Shown here piece by piece: positions 54,611 to 63,108 of a DNA stretch of 64,000 nucleotides; the first letter of the stretch is position 1; each line of letters opens with the position of its first letter. This DNA comes from Planctomycetota bacterium (GTDB taxonomy: Bacteria > Planctomycetota > Phycisphaerae > Phycisphaerales > UBA1924). The stretch covers positions 186,001 to 250,000 of the forward strand of contig JAFEBP010000004.1 in NCBI GenBank assembly GCA_018242605.1, in the 5' to 3' direction. A model generated the notes under the pieces. The model saw nothing but the letters and a program-made list of their open reading frames with translations, did no database searches and was not told where the DNA came from. A program made the translations under genes and the position numbers.

Positions 54611-55293
54611 GCATGCAGGGGATCACGACTATTACGTTTGATTGCTACGGAACGCTGATCGACTGGGAAACGGGGATCATCGCGGCGATGCGGCCTGTGC
54701 TGCCCGCCTCGGTCACAGATGATGCGCTGCTCGGGGCGTTCGCGGAGTACGAGCGAGCGATCGAGGCGGAAGCGTTTAGGCCCTACCGCGAGGTGCTCGG
54801 CCTGGTGACGCGGGCGTTGGCGGAGAAGTTCGGGTTCCCGCCCGGCAATGAAGGAGTGCTCGCAGATTCGCTGCCCCGCTGGCCCGCGTTCCCGGATTCT
54901 GCGGCCGGGCTCGCGAGACTGCGGACACGCTACCGCGTGGGGGTCATCTCGAACGTTGATGATGATCTGTTCGCCGCGACGGCGCGAGAGGCGGGGTTTG
55001 ACGTTGATTGGGTCGTCACCGCGCAGCAGTGCCGCTCGTACAAGCCCAGCCGGAACAACTTTCAGAAAGCCCTGGAGAGGTATGGGCTCTCGCCCCGGCA
55101 GGTGCTGCACGTTGCGTCGAGCATCGGCCACGACATCGCGCCGGCGTCGGCGATGGGGATTCAGACGGTGCACATGCACCGGAGATTTGGGAAGGCCGGG
55201 GCGGGCGCGAACGGGCCGGGCGAGGCCAGCGCACGCTACACCGTGCGGGATTTCGGGGGCCTGCTGGCGTTGGTCGGTGTTGCCGCGGGCTGA
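54607..55293 (+). CDS. HAD-family hydrolase (haloacid dehalogenase type II-like)
   Basis: The 228-residue protein overlaps the preceding dehydrogenase by 4 bp (ATGA), so it is co-translated with it. The HAD motifs are DCYGTLIDW (motif I, nucleophile Asp11), VISNVDDD (motif II), K in RSYKPSRNNF (motif III), and the acidic motif IV near IGHDIAPASAMG. The YGTLIDW stretch is typical of type II haloacid dehalogenases, but many such proteins are phosphatases. It may repair or recycle a 2-hydroxyacid-related metabolite, given its neighbour. It converges with the next gene within 7 bp. Confidence 0.88.
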   Translation: MSMQGITTITFDCYGTLIDWETGIIAAMRPVLPASVTDDALLGAFAEYERAIEAEAFRPYREVLGLVTRALAEKFGFPPGNEGVLADSLPRWPAFPDSAAGLARLRTRYRVGVISNVDDDLFAATAREAGFDVDWVVTAQQCRSYKPSRNNFQKALERYGLSPRQVLHVASSIGHDIAPASAMGIQTVHMHRRFGKAGAGANGPGEASARYTVRDFGGLLALVGVAAG

Positions 55294-55300
55294 ACGAAAA

Positions 55301-56581
55301 TCAGGGGCCGACGAACGTCTCATCCGCGGCGGAGGGCACTTCATTGCCGTGCAGGCGCACCTGGCCGGAGTAGTTGCCCTGGCGGACCTGCTCGCGCACC
55401 TTGGCGATGGCAACGTCGAAGATGCCGGGGAGCCAGATATTGTCATCCCCGATCTGCGGGCTGGAAAGCCACACGCCCGAACCATCGGTGCGGACGGCCC
55501 ACTGACCATCGCCGCCATGGTTGGCGGAGTTTTCCATCGGGTTGATGGGCTCGCCCATCGAGGCGCGGGCCACCACGGGGGACTTGTCCGCGAGGATCAC
55601 CATCGGGGCCGAACCCGCGGCCCGGCGCTGTCCCCACGAGGGGCGGTCCTTGCCAAACATCACCTGGTAGCTGTACGACACGGACTTGATGCAATCCCAG
55701 TCCGTGCGGTTGCAGCACGAGCCGCAGTCGCGGTCGGCGTTGGGGTTGCCCACGCAGGCCATGTCCTTAAGGGAGACGTAGTTCTGCTTGGGCAGGGTGA
55801 AGAGGTTCGCGGCGTTGGAGCGCTCGGGGCTGGTGCCCACCTCCCACCACGTGGGCCCGCCCAATGAGGCGACCGCCATCGGGAGTGCGTCGCGGTTGTC
55901 GTTGGCGTAGGAGCCGAACGCGCCGGCGATCGTGGCCATGTTGGATCCGCAGGCCACACGGGAAGATCTGCCGCGCATGGTCGTGAGCACCGGCCAGAGG
56001 AGTGAGCCGGCGAGGACCAGAGCAGCGGCGATAGATACAAGATCGGCAAGGCGGAAGCCCGAGGAGCGGGCCACCAGGTTCGTGGGCGCCGAGCGCCGAA
56101 CCGGAACGGCGGCCACGGCGGCGAGGGTGCGATCCACCAGGGACGCTGACGCGGGCTGCGTGGGCGTGGTGGCGATCAACTGGCCCAGGAACTCCATCTG
56201 CATGGCGCGATCGCGGAGCGAGGAGCTCACCTTTTCGGCGCGGTAACCGGACATGACGTAAGCGTCGAGGGCCTCTTCATCGTCCGGGCACAGCGCGGGT
56301 TCGTCGTGTTCCTCGGTGAGCGCGAGCTTGGGCGCGGCGAGGAAAGCTGGTGTGGTGGTGCCGGTGAGGCGGACGCGTTCGAGCACGCGGTCGGCCAGAC
56401 CGGGGCTGACGGCGGCGCCCGTGCCGCCCGCCGCCTGAAGGATCGCCAGAACTCGCTTGGCGCGGTCACGGAGATCTTCGGGGACTGCGTTCACATCAAG
56501 GCCGGAGTCGAGCAGCGCGTCCACGGCGCGCTGGTCGGCGTGGCTCAGGACGGCATCACAATGGAAATCTCGTTCGTTCAT
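55301..56581 (-). CDS. Putative anti-sigma factor fused to a pseudopilin-like exported domain
   Basis: The protein is 426 residues; the ATG directly follows the stop of the ECF sigma gene. The cytoplasmic N-terminus (~1-165) holds a duplicated ~60-residue module: DQRAVDALLDSGLDVNAVPE..LRDRAKRVLAILQ (~16-49) and DEEALDAYVMSGYRAEKVSS..LRDRAMQMEFLGQ (~101-134), each followed by a L.DR.L..V helix. One membrane segment lies at ~184-203 (LVSIAAALVLAGSLLWPVL). The exported part opens with SSRVACGSNMATIAGAFGSY, the pattern of DUF1559/pseudopilin-type domains, and has an NHGGDGQWAVRTDG ending (H-x-DG). Gene order and topology suggest it holds the sigma factor at the membrane. No ZAS zinc motif is present. 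Confidence 0.65.
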   Translation of the reverse strand: MNERDFHCDAVLSHADQRAVDALLDSGLDVNAVPEDLRDRAKRVLAILQAAGGTGAAVSPGLADRVLERVRLTGTTTPAFLAAPKLALTEEHDEPALCPDDEEALDAYVMSGYRAEKVSSSLRDRAMQMEFLGQLIATTPTQPASASLVDRTLAAVAAVPVRRSAPTNLVARSSGFRLADLVSIAAALVLAGSLLWPVLTTMRGRSSRVACGSNMATIAGAFGSYANDNRDALPMAVASLGGPTWWEVGTSPERSNAANLFTLPKQNYVSLKDMACVGNPNADRDCGSCCNRTDWDCIKSVSYSYQVMFGKDRPSWGQRRAAGSAPMVILADKSPVVARASMGEPINPMENSANHGGDGQWAVRTDGSGVWLSSPQIGDDNIWLPGIFDVAIAKVREQVRQGNYSGQVRLHGNEVPSAADETFVGP

Positions 56582-57229
56582 TCAACCTTCCCGATCGGTG
56601 TGGCCCGAGTCGCCGTTCTCGCCCTCGGGCTCCATCGCCTTCCAGCGCTTCGCGAAACCCGCGACGGCGGAGTGCAGGCGGCTCTTGACGGTTCCCAGCG
56701 GGATGCCGAGCTCATCGGCGATCTGCAGGTAGCTCAGGCGCTGGAAGTACGACAAGAGAAGAATCTCCCGGAGAGAATGCGGCAACTGATCAAGACATTT
56801 CTGCACCCGATGGCTGGTCTCCTGACGGTCCAGCGCGGCATCGGGCGGGGGAACGTCCACCTCCATGAGGTCGATGAACGATCCCGCTGTTCCATCTCCG
56901 CCGCCATCGGACTTCCCGTCAACGGGGGCCGACAGATCGAGCGTACGGCGGCGACCCTTTCTACGTAAGTAGTCCCGTGCTTTGTTCGCCGCGATGGTGA
57001 ACAACCAGGGTCGGAACTTGCGTTCTGGATCGAATGTGTGGCTGGCGGTGTGGGCCTGAAGGAAGGCTTCCTGGAACACATCCTCGGCCCCGGCGGGATC
57101 GCCCATAAGACGGGTCAGGAAACGCAGGAGATCGTTCTGGTGCCGCTCGATGAGCGCACGAAAAGCGCCCGGGTCGCCCCGCCGGTGCTGCTCGAACAGA
57201 GATTCATCGCTGGGTATCTGCAAGCCCAA
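56582..57229 (-). CDS. ECF-type RNA polymerase sigma factor
   Basis: The protein is 215 residues. Region 2 is ~8-95 (LFEQHRRGDPGAFRALIERH, then GDPAGAEDVFQEAFLQAHTA and WLFTIAANKARDYLRR), and region 4 ~140-195 (LPHSLREILLLSYFQRLSYL, IADELGIPLGTVKSRLHSAV). The linker between them is longer than usual (~50 residues, Asp/Gly-rich). The start used is TTG at 57229. It has no good Shine-Dalgarno, and the true start may differ by some codons. The stop is followed at once by the ATG of the anti-sigma-like gene, so the pair is co-translated and probably functionally linked. Confidence 0.9.
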   Translation of the reverse strand: MGLQIPSDESLFEQHRRGDPGAFRALIERHQNDLLRFLTRLMGDPAGAEDVFQEAFLQAHTASHTFDPERKFRPWLFTIAANKARDYLRRKGRRRTLDLSAPVDGKSDGGGDGTAGSFIDLMEVDVPPPDAALDRQETSHRVQKCLDQLPHSLREILLLSYFQRLSYLQIADELGIPLGTVKSRLHSAVAGFAKRWKAMEPEGENGDSGHTDREG

Positions 57230-57375
57230 ACCCTATCGGACGCTCAGGGTACCACGCAACGCCGGCACGGAACGCCGCAACGGCGATTGTTCGCAGCCGA
57301 CCCGTGTTCGGCGCGGGCTTGCCCGTTTCCACCCGAATCAACTGGTGAACCAATCCACTGCCTGATCCAGCTCGA

Positions 57376-57708
57376 TCAATCCAAACGAAAAACGACCCGT
57401 CCGACAAGGCGTTCGAACGTCACACCCCGGGACGCGGGAAACCGTGCCATCCCCTCGGCGCGCAGCCGGGGGGCATGGTCCTTCACGTACGTTTCCAGAG
57501 CCTGAGGGTTCGCGAACGTGTACCGGGCTTGCACTCTCGGTGGTGTCGGGGGGTCTGACACTTCCACGATCTCCCCGGTCAGGGCACCCGCGGTCACCAC
57601 GTCGGCGATGTGGCCGGACCGGAGCCACGCGGTGTACTCGTCGCGCAGTTCAAGAGAGGGGAACGTCGCGGTCACGACGTACGCGGTGGTGGCATCGGGG
57701 AGTGGCAT
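57376..57708 (-). CDS. DUF4286-family small protein
   Basis: The 110-residue protein starts at MPLPDATTAYVVTATFPSLE. The pattern YVVTATF....LRDEYTAWLRSGHIADV, then RVQARYTFANPQALETYVKD and APRLRAEGMARFP, is the dimeric alpha/beta barrel (ferredoxin-like) DUF4286 family of unknown function. A longer upstream frame has no start signal. It is divergent from the response regulator gene across a 122-bp gap that includes a GC-rich inverted repeat (CCGCCC...GGGCGG near 57778-57793). Confidence 0.8.
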   Translation of the reverse strand: MPLPDATTAYVVTATFPSLELRDEYTAWLRSGHIADVVTAGALTGEIVEVSDPPTPPRVQARYTFANPQALETYVKDHAPRLRAEGMARFPASRGVTFERLVGRVVFRLD

Positions 57709-57830
57709 TGGCGTGCTATGGTCAGAGATAGATACCGCCGCGGAGGTGGGCGGCTGACAGAGAGTACGTTGGTACGCCGCCCCGTTGGGCGGGCGGTATG
57801 ATTGAATGCCGCCGCTGACAGGCCGCAGCC

Positions 57831-58319
57831 ATGCAGACCACACCTCCCACGCCGACCGATCGCGCCGCTTCCGAGTCTCCGGATATCACGGGCCGCAGCG
57901 TGCTCTTGGTGGACGACAACGAGCAGAATCTGGAACTGCTGCTGGCGTATCTCGAAGAACTGGGCTGCGAGCTCCGCACCGCCAACGACGGGATCGAGGC
58001 TTTGGAGGAAGTCGCCAAGCAGGCGCCGGACCTGATTCTTCTGGACGTGATGATGCCGCGGATGAGCGGGTTCCAGGTGTGCGCCAAGATCAAGAAAGAC
58101 CCGGCCACGGCGGACATCCCGATCGTGATGGTGACGGCGCTGAACGAAGTCTCGGACGCGGAGCGGGCGGTGGAGAGCGGGGCGGACGACTTCCTGACCA
58201 AGCCGGTGAACAAGCTGGAACTGGTCACGCGGGTTCGCAGTCTGCTTAAGGTGTCGCTGCTGCAGCGGCAACTGAAGAAGACGATGGCCGAACTGCGGCG
58301 GGCGCAGAGCGGCGGCTGA
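57831..58319 (+). CDS. Single-domain response regulator (receiver only)
   Basis: The protein is 162 residues. Residues ~22-145 form a receiver domain: the acidic pair DD28-29 in LLVDDNEQN, phospho-Asp72 in LILLDVMMP, Thr in VMVTALNE, and Lys in FLTKPVNK. There is no output domain. The last ~25 residues form a helix (LKVSLLQRQLKKTMAELRRA), which could be a coiled-coil or docking segment. It may serve as a phosphorelay intermediate or regulate a partner by binding. No kinase lies beside it; the hybrid kinase in this window is 18 kb away. Confidence 0.92.
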   Translation: MQTTPPTPTDRAASESPDITGRSVLLVDDNEQNLELLLAYLEELGCELRTANDGIEALEEVAKQAPDLILLDVMMPRMSGFQVCAKIKKDPATADIPIVMVTALNEVSDAERAVESGADDFLTKPVNKLELVTRVRSLLKVSLLQRQLKKTMAELRRAQSGG

Positions 58320-58332
58320 TCGGTCGCGCAGC

Positions 58333-58458
58333 ATGGGCTTCACGAGCACCACCGAAGAGATCGTTACCTACGTCGTGGCCGGCGTCGCGTTGTTCGCCGC
58401 GGCGTTGCTGCTGGGAGTGCTCATCGGGAGGGCGGCGCGGCGGACCAAGGACCGCTGA
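58333..58458 (+). CDS. Small (41-residue) single-pass membrane protein
   Basis: ATG 58333 opens a 41-codon frame reading MGFTSTTEEIVTYVVAGVAL and continuing through FAAALLLGVLIG to a basic end (RAARRTKDR) and TGA at 58456-58458. It has one transmembrane helix (~residues 10-32) with positive residues at the C-terminus, which favours a C-terminus-in orientation. It sits 13 bp after the response regulator stop and 38 bp before the HIT gene, in the same direction. No family is known to me. The clean hydrophobic helix and the tight spacing argue that it is real. Confidence 0.5.
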   Translation: MGFTSTTEEIVTYVVAGVALFAAALLLGVLIGRAARRTKDR

Positions 58459-58496
58459 CGCGGTCGATCGCGGGGTCCGGGGACTACCTTTTTTGC

Positions 58497-58940
58497 ATGC
58501 AGTGCCCGCTGTGCGACGTCATCTCGCAGATCAAGGACAATCCGAGCTTCATCTCCGAGTTGTCGGAGTCGTACGTGATGCTGGGCGAAAACCAGGGCTG
58601 CCCTGGGTGGTGCGTGCTGATCCTCAAGACGCACGTGGAGCACATGGACGAGATGCAGACGTCACGCCAGTTGCGGCTGTTCGAGGACGTGGCGATCGTC
58701 GCGGGCGTGATCCGCAACGTCTTCGCGACCGACGGCGCCGACGGCGGGCCGGTCCGCATCAACTACGAGTGCCTGGGCAACCAGGTGGGGCATGTGCACT
58801 GGCACCTGATCCCGCGTCACGCGGACGATCCCACGCCGCGGGCGGCGGTGTGGGGCTGGGACGCGGCGACTCTCAAAGGCACGCTCACGAAGGAAGAGCG
58901 GGCGGAACTGGTCACGATCCTACGAAAAGAAATCCGGTGA
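58497..58940 (+). CDS. HIT-family nucleotide-binding protein
   Basis: The protein is 147 residues. The histidine triad is GHVHWHLIPR (His99, His101, His103), the catalytic motif of HIT hydrolases that cleave nucleotide-phosphoramidates or dinucleoside polyphosphates. The N-terminus has CPLC, a zinc-type knuckle pair of some HIT proteins. The typical LKTHVEHMDEM stretch precedes the core. The TACCTT hexamer at 58485-58490 lies 6 nt before the ATG and no Shine-Dalgarno is seen. It converges with ribD within 12 bp. Confidence 0.9.
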   Translation: MQCPLCDVISQIKDNPSFISELSESYVMLGENQGCPGWCVLILKTHVEHMDEMQTSRQLRLFEDVAIVAGVIRNVFATDGADGGPVRINYECLGNQVGHVHWHLIPRHADDPTPRAAVWGWDAATLKGTLTKEERAELVTILRKEIR

Positions 58941-58952
58941 CCGGCGGGGAGA

Positions 58953-60101
58953 TCAGGCGGGGCGCGAGTGGATTGGGGCGCGGCGGTAAGTCAGCTCGAC
59001 GTCGCTGCTGAGGGCCTTGATGCGCCACAGGTCGTAGCGGCGAGCCGCGCCGAGGGATTCGGCCAACCGCCCCACCGCCACGCTCTTGGCGAGTTCATCG
59101 CCGAGCATGAGCGGGGCGATGTACACCACGGCCTCGTCGATGAGATCTTCATCGAACATGCCGCCCAGCAGCCCGGGGCCGGCCTCGATCATGACGGTGG
59201 CGAAGCGGAACTGCGACCAGAGCACGCGCAGGAGTTCGCGCATGTTGAGCCGCTGGCCCTGTCCGCTGCGGGGAACGCCGATGAGCTTGACGCCCGCGGA
59301 TTCCAGGCGGGCGCGTTTCTCGGAAGTGATCCCGGCCGCGAGCAGATCGCTGTCGCACGCGACATACGTCGGCGTTTCGCGAGCGGTCTGGACGAGTTTG
59401 GCGTCGGTGGGGATGTCGAGATCGGTATCGGCGATGATGCGGGCGGCGCATCGGCGGACCCGGCGCACGCCGCGGGCGGTCAAGAGCGGATCATCGGCGC
59501 GAACGGTGCCGATGCCGGTGAGGATGGCGTCGGCGCGGGCTCGCAGGCTGTGGACGCGGGCGCGGGATCGTTCGTTGCTGATCCACTTGCTCTCGCCGCT
59601 GCGGGTGGCGACGCGGCCGTCGATGGTCTGGGCCCACTTGGCGACAACCCAGGGCAGGCCGGTTGATTCCCGCTTGGCCCACGGCACGCACAGGCCCGAG
59701 GCGAGCGGGCTGTCGCGGCAGAGTTCGGCGGCGATGCCCGCGGCCTTGAGTTGCAACGCGCCGCGCCCCTTGTTGGGCGATTCGTCGGGGCTGGCGAAGA
59801 TCACGCGCGAGACGCCCGCCGCGATGAGGGCTTCCACGCACGGGGGCTGCTTGCCGTGGCCGCCGCAGGGCTCGAGCGTGCAGTAGACGGTCGATCCTCT
59901 GGGGCTCTCCGAGCGGCGGGCGCAATCCGCGAGCGCTTCGCGTTCGGCGTGCAGGCCGCCATATTCGCGGTGGTGGCCCATGCCGATGATCCGCCCCTCC
60001 TTGACGATGACGCAGCCCACGAGCGGGTTGGGCTCCACGCGCCCGGCACCCCGGAGCGCGAGACGCGCGGCCAGATCGAGCATGTGCTTGGCGGGGGTCA
60101 C
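58953..60101 (-). CDS. ribD: Riboflavin biosynthesis deaminase/reductase
   Basis: It deaminates and then reduces the pyrimidine intermediate in riboflavin synthesis. The protein is 382 residues, family length. The deaminase domain (~1-145) holds the zinc site GGLHAEREAL (His/Glu) with CTLEPCGGHGKQPPC, and NPLVGCVIVKEG. The reductase domain (~150-375) has WVVAKWAQTIDGRVATRSGE, ISNERSRARVHSLRARADAI and ILTGIGTVRADDPLLTAR, with the end EAGPGLLGGMFDEDLIDEAV. The stop codon of tpiA lies 30 bp upstream in the same direction, so the two may share a transcript. Confidence 0.95.
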   Translation of the reverse strand: MTPAKHMLDLAARLALRGAGRVEPNPLVGCVIVKEGRIIGMGHHREYGGLHAEREALADCARRSESPRGSTVYCTLEPCGGHGKQPPCVEALIAAGVSRVIFASPDESPNKGRGALQLKAAGIAAELCRDSPLASGLCVPWAKRESTGLPWVVAKWAQTIDGRVATRSGESKWISNERSRARVHSLRARADAILTGIGTVRADDPLLTARGVRRVRRCAARIIADTDLDIPTDAKLVQTARETPTYVACDSDLLAAGITSEKRARLESAGVKLIGVPRSGQGQRLNMRELLRVLWSQFRFATVMIEAGPGLLGGMFDEDLIDEAVVYIAPLMLGDELAKSVAVGRLAESLGAARRYDLWRIKALSSDVELTYRRAPIHSRPA

Positions 60102-60131
60102 GTCGGAGGCTTCATGGCGTAGGCGGGCGGC

Positions 60132-60920
60132 TCAGGCCTTGTCTTTCGCCGCCTCCGCCGCGGCCTTGGTGATGGCGACAAAGTCCGCGCTCTTGAGCGA
60201 GGCTCCGCCGATGAGCCCGCCGTCGATGTCGGGCTGTGAGAAGAGTTCCGCGGCGTTGTCGGCCTTGACGCTGCCGCCGTAGATGATGCGGACGCGAGCG
60301 GCGACATCGGCGTTGTACAGGCGCGAGATGAGGTTGCGGATGGCGGCGTGCATCTCCTGCGCGTCCTGCGGCGAGGCGGTCTTGCCGGTGCCGATGGCCC
60401 ACACGGGCTCGTACGCGATCACGAGGCGCTCGGCGTAGGGCGCCGGGATCTCGGCCAGTCCCGTGCGGACCTGGCGGGAGTTGACGATCTCCTGGTGACC
60501 GGCCTCGCGCTCGTCGAGGGTCTCGCCCACGCAGAGCACGGCATCCATCCCCGCCTCCAGCAGGGCGCGAAGCTTCTTGTTGATCAGTTCGTCCTTCTCG
60601 CCGATGACGTGGCGGCGCTCGGAGTGGCCCACCAGGGCGGTCTGGACTCCGCAATCCTTGAGCATGGCGACTGAGACCTCGCCGGTGAACGCGCCGTCGT
60701 TCTGGTGGTAGACGTCCTGGGAGCCCAGGCGGATGGAGGAACCCCGGTCCCGAAGGATGGAACGGACCGTGAGCAGGTAGGGAAAGGGGGGGAAGACCGC
60801 CGCGTCGACGCCGTCCAGGGTCATCAGACCGTCGGAGACCGCACGGGCCAGGTCCGAGCCGGTGGTGCGGTTGGTGTTCATCTTCCAGTTGCCGCCAACG
60901 AATGGTTTTCGCGATGCCAT
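60132..60920 (-). CDS. tpiA: Triose-phosphate isomerase
   Basis: It interconverts dihydroxyacetone phosphate and glyceraldehyde 3-phosphate in glycolysis, in the cytoplasm. The protein is 262 residues. Catalytic residues are Lys13 (GGNWKMN), His99 (LVGHSERR) and Glu171 (AYEPVWAIGTG), all present. The phosphate-binding ends IIYGGSVKADNAAEL and GGLIGGASLKSADF are intact. A short Ala/Lys tail follows. It begins a minus-strand pair with ribD. Confidence 0.97.
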   Translation of the reverse strand: MASRKPFVGGNWKMNTNRTTGSDLARAVSDGLMTLDGVDAAVFPPFPYLLTVRSILRDRGSSIRLGSQDVYHQNDGAFTGEVSVAMLKDCGVQTALVGHSERRHVIGEKDELINKKLRALLEAGMDAVLCVGETLDEREAGHQEIVNSRQVRTGLAEIPAPYAERLVIAYEPVWAIGTGKTASPQDAQEMHAAIRNLISRLYNADVAARVRIIYGGSVKADNAAELFSQPDIDGGLIGGASLKSADFVAITKAAAEAAKDKA

Positions 60921-61081
60921 GTCAACCTCGGTAGAGTGATCGCGGGGGAGAGACCGCGATGATGGTCACAGTAGGGCGCGAGCGATTGACAACCGGGCGG
61001 TCGGGGCGGGGTTGATCCCCTGTTTCAATTGGCGTGGTGCGGTTGAAAACACGGGGTGCAACGCGCGTAACATTGGCCGAA

Positions 61082-61945
61082 ATGAAGCCAGCTTTCAGCA
61101 CGGTTGCCTGTCCGGATTGGACCCTGACCCGCCTCGCAGAACACGCGGCCCGCTGGGGCTACGTGGGATGCGAACTGCGCACGTTCGGCTACGGCACGCG
61201 CGAGTTCGCGTGCGACCCCGCGCTCACCGCGCCCGCCAAGCTGCGCGGCATGCTGGAGCGGATCGGGCTTTCGATCTGTTCGTTGGCCACATCCGTGCGG
61301 TACGACGACCCGATCACCCCCCCGCTGCTGGGCCTGCTGCTGGACAACGAGCAGAGCGTTCGCGAGACCAAGAACTGCATCGACATCGCGGTGCAGGTGG
61401 AGGCCCCGTTCGTGCGGGTCTTCGGCTTTGAGATCATCGGCGGCGAATCCCGGGCCAGCGCCTGTGCCCGCATCGCCGACCGCATGCTCAAGTGCCTGGA
61501 TTACTGCCGCAACAGCGGCGTGCGGCTGGCGATCGAGAACGGCGGATCATTTTCCACGTCGGTGCAGTTGGCCGAACTGATGGACAAGATCAACCACCCC
61601 CTTCTGAGCGCGGCCTATTCCGCGCCCGTGGCCCGCGCGGCGGGCGAAGACCCCGCCAACGGCGCCAACGTGTTGGGAGAACGCCTAGGCCTGGTCAAGA
61701 TCAAGGACCTGCGCGGCGGCGTGCCCTGTGCGCTGGGTGACGGCGACCTGGACTGCCAGAGCATGATCGCCGGGCTCTCCCGCGCCGGGTACAAGGGCTG
61801 GGTGGTGTACGAGTACGATCGCGCGTGGCTGAACGCCAAGGCGAGCGACGCCGACACCGACGCCGCGATGACCACTTCGGCGCAGCGGCTGTTCCAGTGG
61901 ATCGGCGGCACGCGGCGTGCCGCGACCGTCGCGGCGGCGCACTAA
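61082..61945 (+). CDS. Sugar phosphate isomerase/epimerase-type TIM barrel
   Basis: Started at the ATG at 61082 (MKPAFSTVACPDWTL), the protein is 287 residues; an open frame 16 codons upstream exists. The xylose-isomerase-like TIM barrel pattern shows CPDWTLTRLAEHAARWGYVG, the loops FGFEIIGGESRASACARIAD and LAIENGGSFSTSVQLAELM (Glu in the metal-type position), LVKIKDLRGGVPCALGDGDL and WVVYEYDRAW. These are typical metal sites of AP-endonuclease-2-like isomerases. Substrate is unknown. It is followed after 26 bp by queG. Confidence 0.82.
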   Translation: MKPAFSTVACPDWTLTRLAEHAARWGYVGCELRTFGYGTREFACDPALTAPAKLRGMLERIGLSICSLATSVRYDDPITPPLLGLLLDNEQSVRETKNCIDIAVQVEAPFVRVFGFEIIGGESRASACARIADRMLKCLDYCRNSGVRLAIENGGSFSTSVQLAELMDKINHPLLSAAYSAPVARAAGEDPANGANVLGERLGLVKIKDLRGGVPCALGDGDLDCQSMIAGLSRAGYKGWVVYEYDRAWLNAKASDADTDAAMTTSAQRLFQWIGGTRRAATVAAAH

Positions 61946-61971
61946 AGACGGTTCCCTCGGGCCTCGCGCTC

Positions 61972-63045
61972 ATGGCCCCGACCCTTTCGCAACAGATCAT
62001 CGACCGGTGCCTGACGCTGGACTTCGCGGCGGCGGGGGTCGCTCCGGCCGCGCCGACCAAGTGGTCCAAACACATCTTGGAGTGGCTGGAAGGTGGCAAG
62101 CACGGATCGATGGCATACCTCGCCGCGGACATGGAACTGCGGTTCGATCCTCGCAAGGTGATGGAGGGCACACGATCGTTTCTGGTGGTGGCCGACTTGT
62201 ACTCAGCGCGGGGCCATGAAGTACCGTCGAGGCTCGGCGAGCCGACGCCGATGGGGAGAATCGCCCGTTACGCGCAGGGAAGGGACTACCACCACGTCAT
62301 GAAGCGGCGGCTGCACTCGCTGGCCGATGCGTTGCGGCTGGAGATCCCTGGGTGTGACTTTCGCACCTGCGTCGACACCGTGCCGATCCTGGAGCGTGAA
62401 CTGGCGGTGGCGGCGGGGATCGGGTGGCAGGCGAAGAACACGATGGTGATCCACCCGCGGCTGGGAAGTTACCTGCTGCTGGGTGTGGTCGCAACCACTC
62501 TGGAACTGGAGCCTCCCGCGGAGCAATGGACGGCCACCGATCACTGCGGCACCTGCACGCGGTGCATCGAGGCGTGCCCCACGCAAGCGATCACGCCCTA
62601 CGGCGTGGATGGATCACGGTGCATTTCATACTTGACGATCGAGCACCGCACGCCAATCGACCCATCCCTGCACGCGGCGATCGGCGATTGGATGTACGGG
62701 TGCGACGTCTGCCAGGAGGTGTGCCCGCACAACTCGGCCCGCGAGGGAGGCAATGGCACGCCGCACGCGGCGTATACGCCGCGGCTTGTGTACCTCAACC
62801 TCGCGGAAGTGATGGACTGGACGGGCGTCGCCCGCGAGGAGGCGTTCAGAACATCGCCGATGAAACGGGCGAGGCTGGACATGATGAAGCGCAACGCCGT
62901 CATCGTGGCGGGTAATGCCTTGGCGACCGGGGAGCATCCGGGCCTGCGCGAGCGGCTCGAGGCGCTCGCGGGGAATTCCGGCGAGACGGAACTGGTGCGT
63001 CAAACGGCGGCGGATGTGCTTCGAAGGGTCGGACACACGGGTTGA
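61972..63045 (+). CDS. queG: Epoxyqueuosine reductase
   Basis: It performs the last step of queuosine biosynthesis, reducing epoxyqueuosine in tRNA with cobalamin and two [4Fe-4S] clusters. The protein is 357 residues from ATG 61972. The two cluster motifs are CGTCTRCIEACPTQAI (~185-200) and CDVCQEVCPHN (~243-253). The upstream cobalamin-binding part holds GRIARYAQGRDYHHVMKRRL and GIGWQAKNTMVIHPRLGSYL, both typical. The C-terminal HEAT-like region is short (KRNAVIVAGNALATGEHPGL). Confidence 0.93.
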   Translation: MAPTLSQQIIDRCLTLDFAAAGVAPAAPTKWSKHILEWLEGGKHGSMAYLAADMELRFDPRKVMEGTRSFLVVADLYSARGHEVPSRLGEPTPMGRIARYAQGRDYHHVMKRRLHSLADALRLEIPGCDFRTCVDTVPILERELAVAAGIGWQAKNTMVIHPRLGSYLLLGVVATTLELEPPAEQWTATDHCGTCTRCIEACPTQAITPYGVDGSRCISYLTIEHRTPIDPSLHAAIGDWMYGCDVCQEVCPHNSAREGGNGTPHAAYTPRLVYLNLAEVMDWTGVAREEAFRTSPMKRARLDMMKRNAVIVAGNALATGEHPGLRERLEALAGNSGETELVRQTAADVLRRVGHTG

Positions 63046-63108
63046 ACGCCTTGGCGCGACGTCCCGCGACCGGAATGTTGCGATCAGAACCGCTACCCTC
63101 GCCATCCC

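Noticed and set aside
57770..57800. GC-rich inverted repeat between the DUF4286 and response regulator genes as a terminator
   Set aside because: CCGCCC/GGGCGG arms are present, but there is no T-run on either strand and the genes diverge here, so termination makes no sense. It may be a promoter-region dyad.
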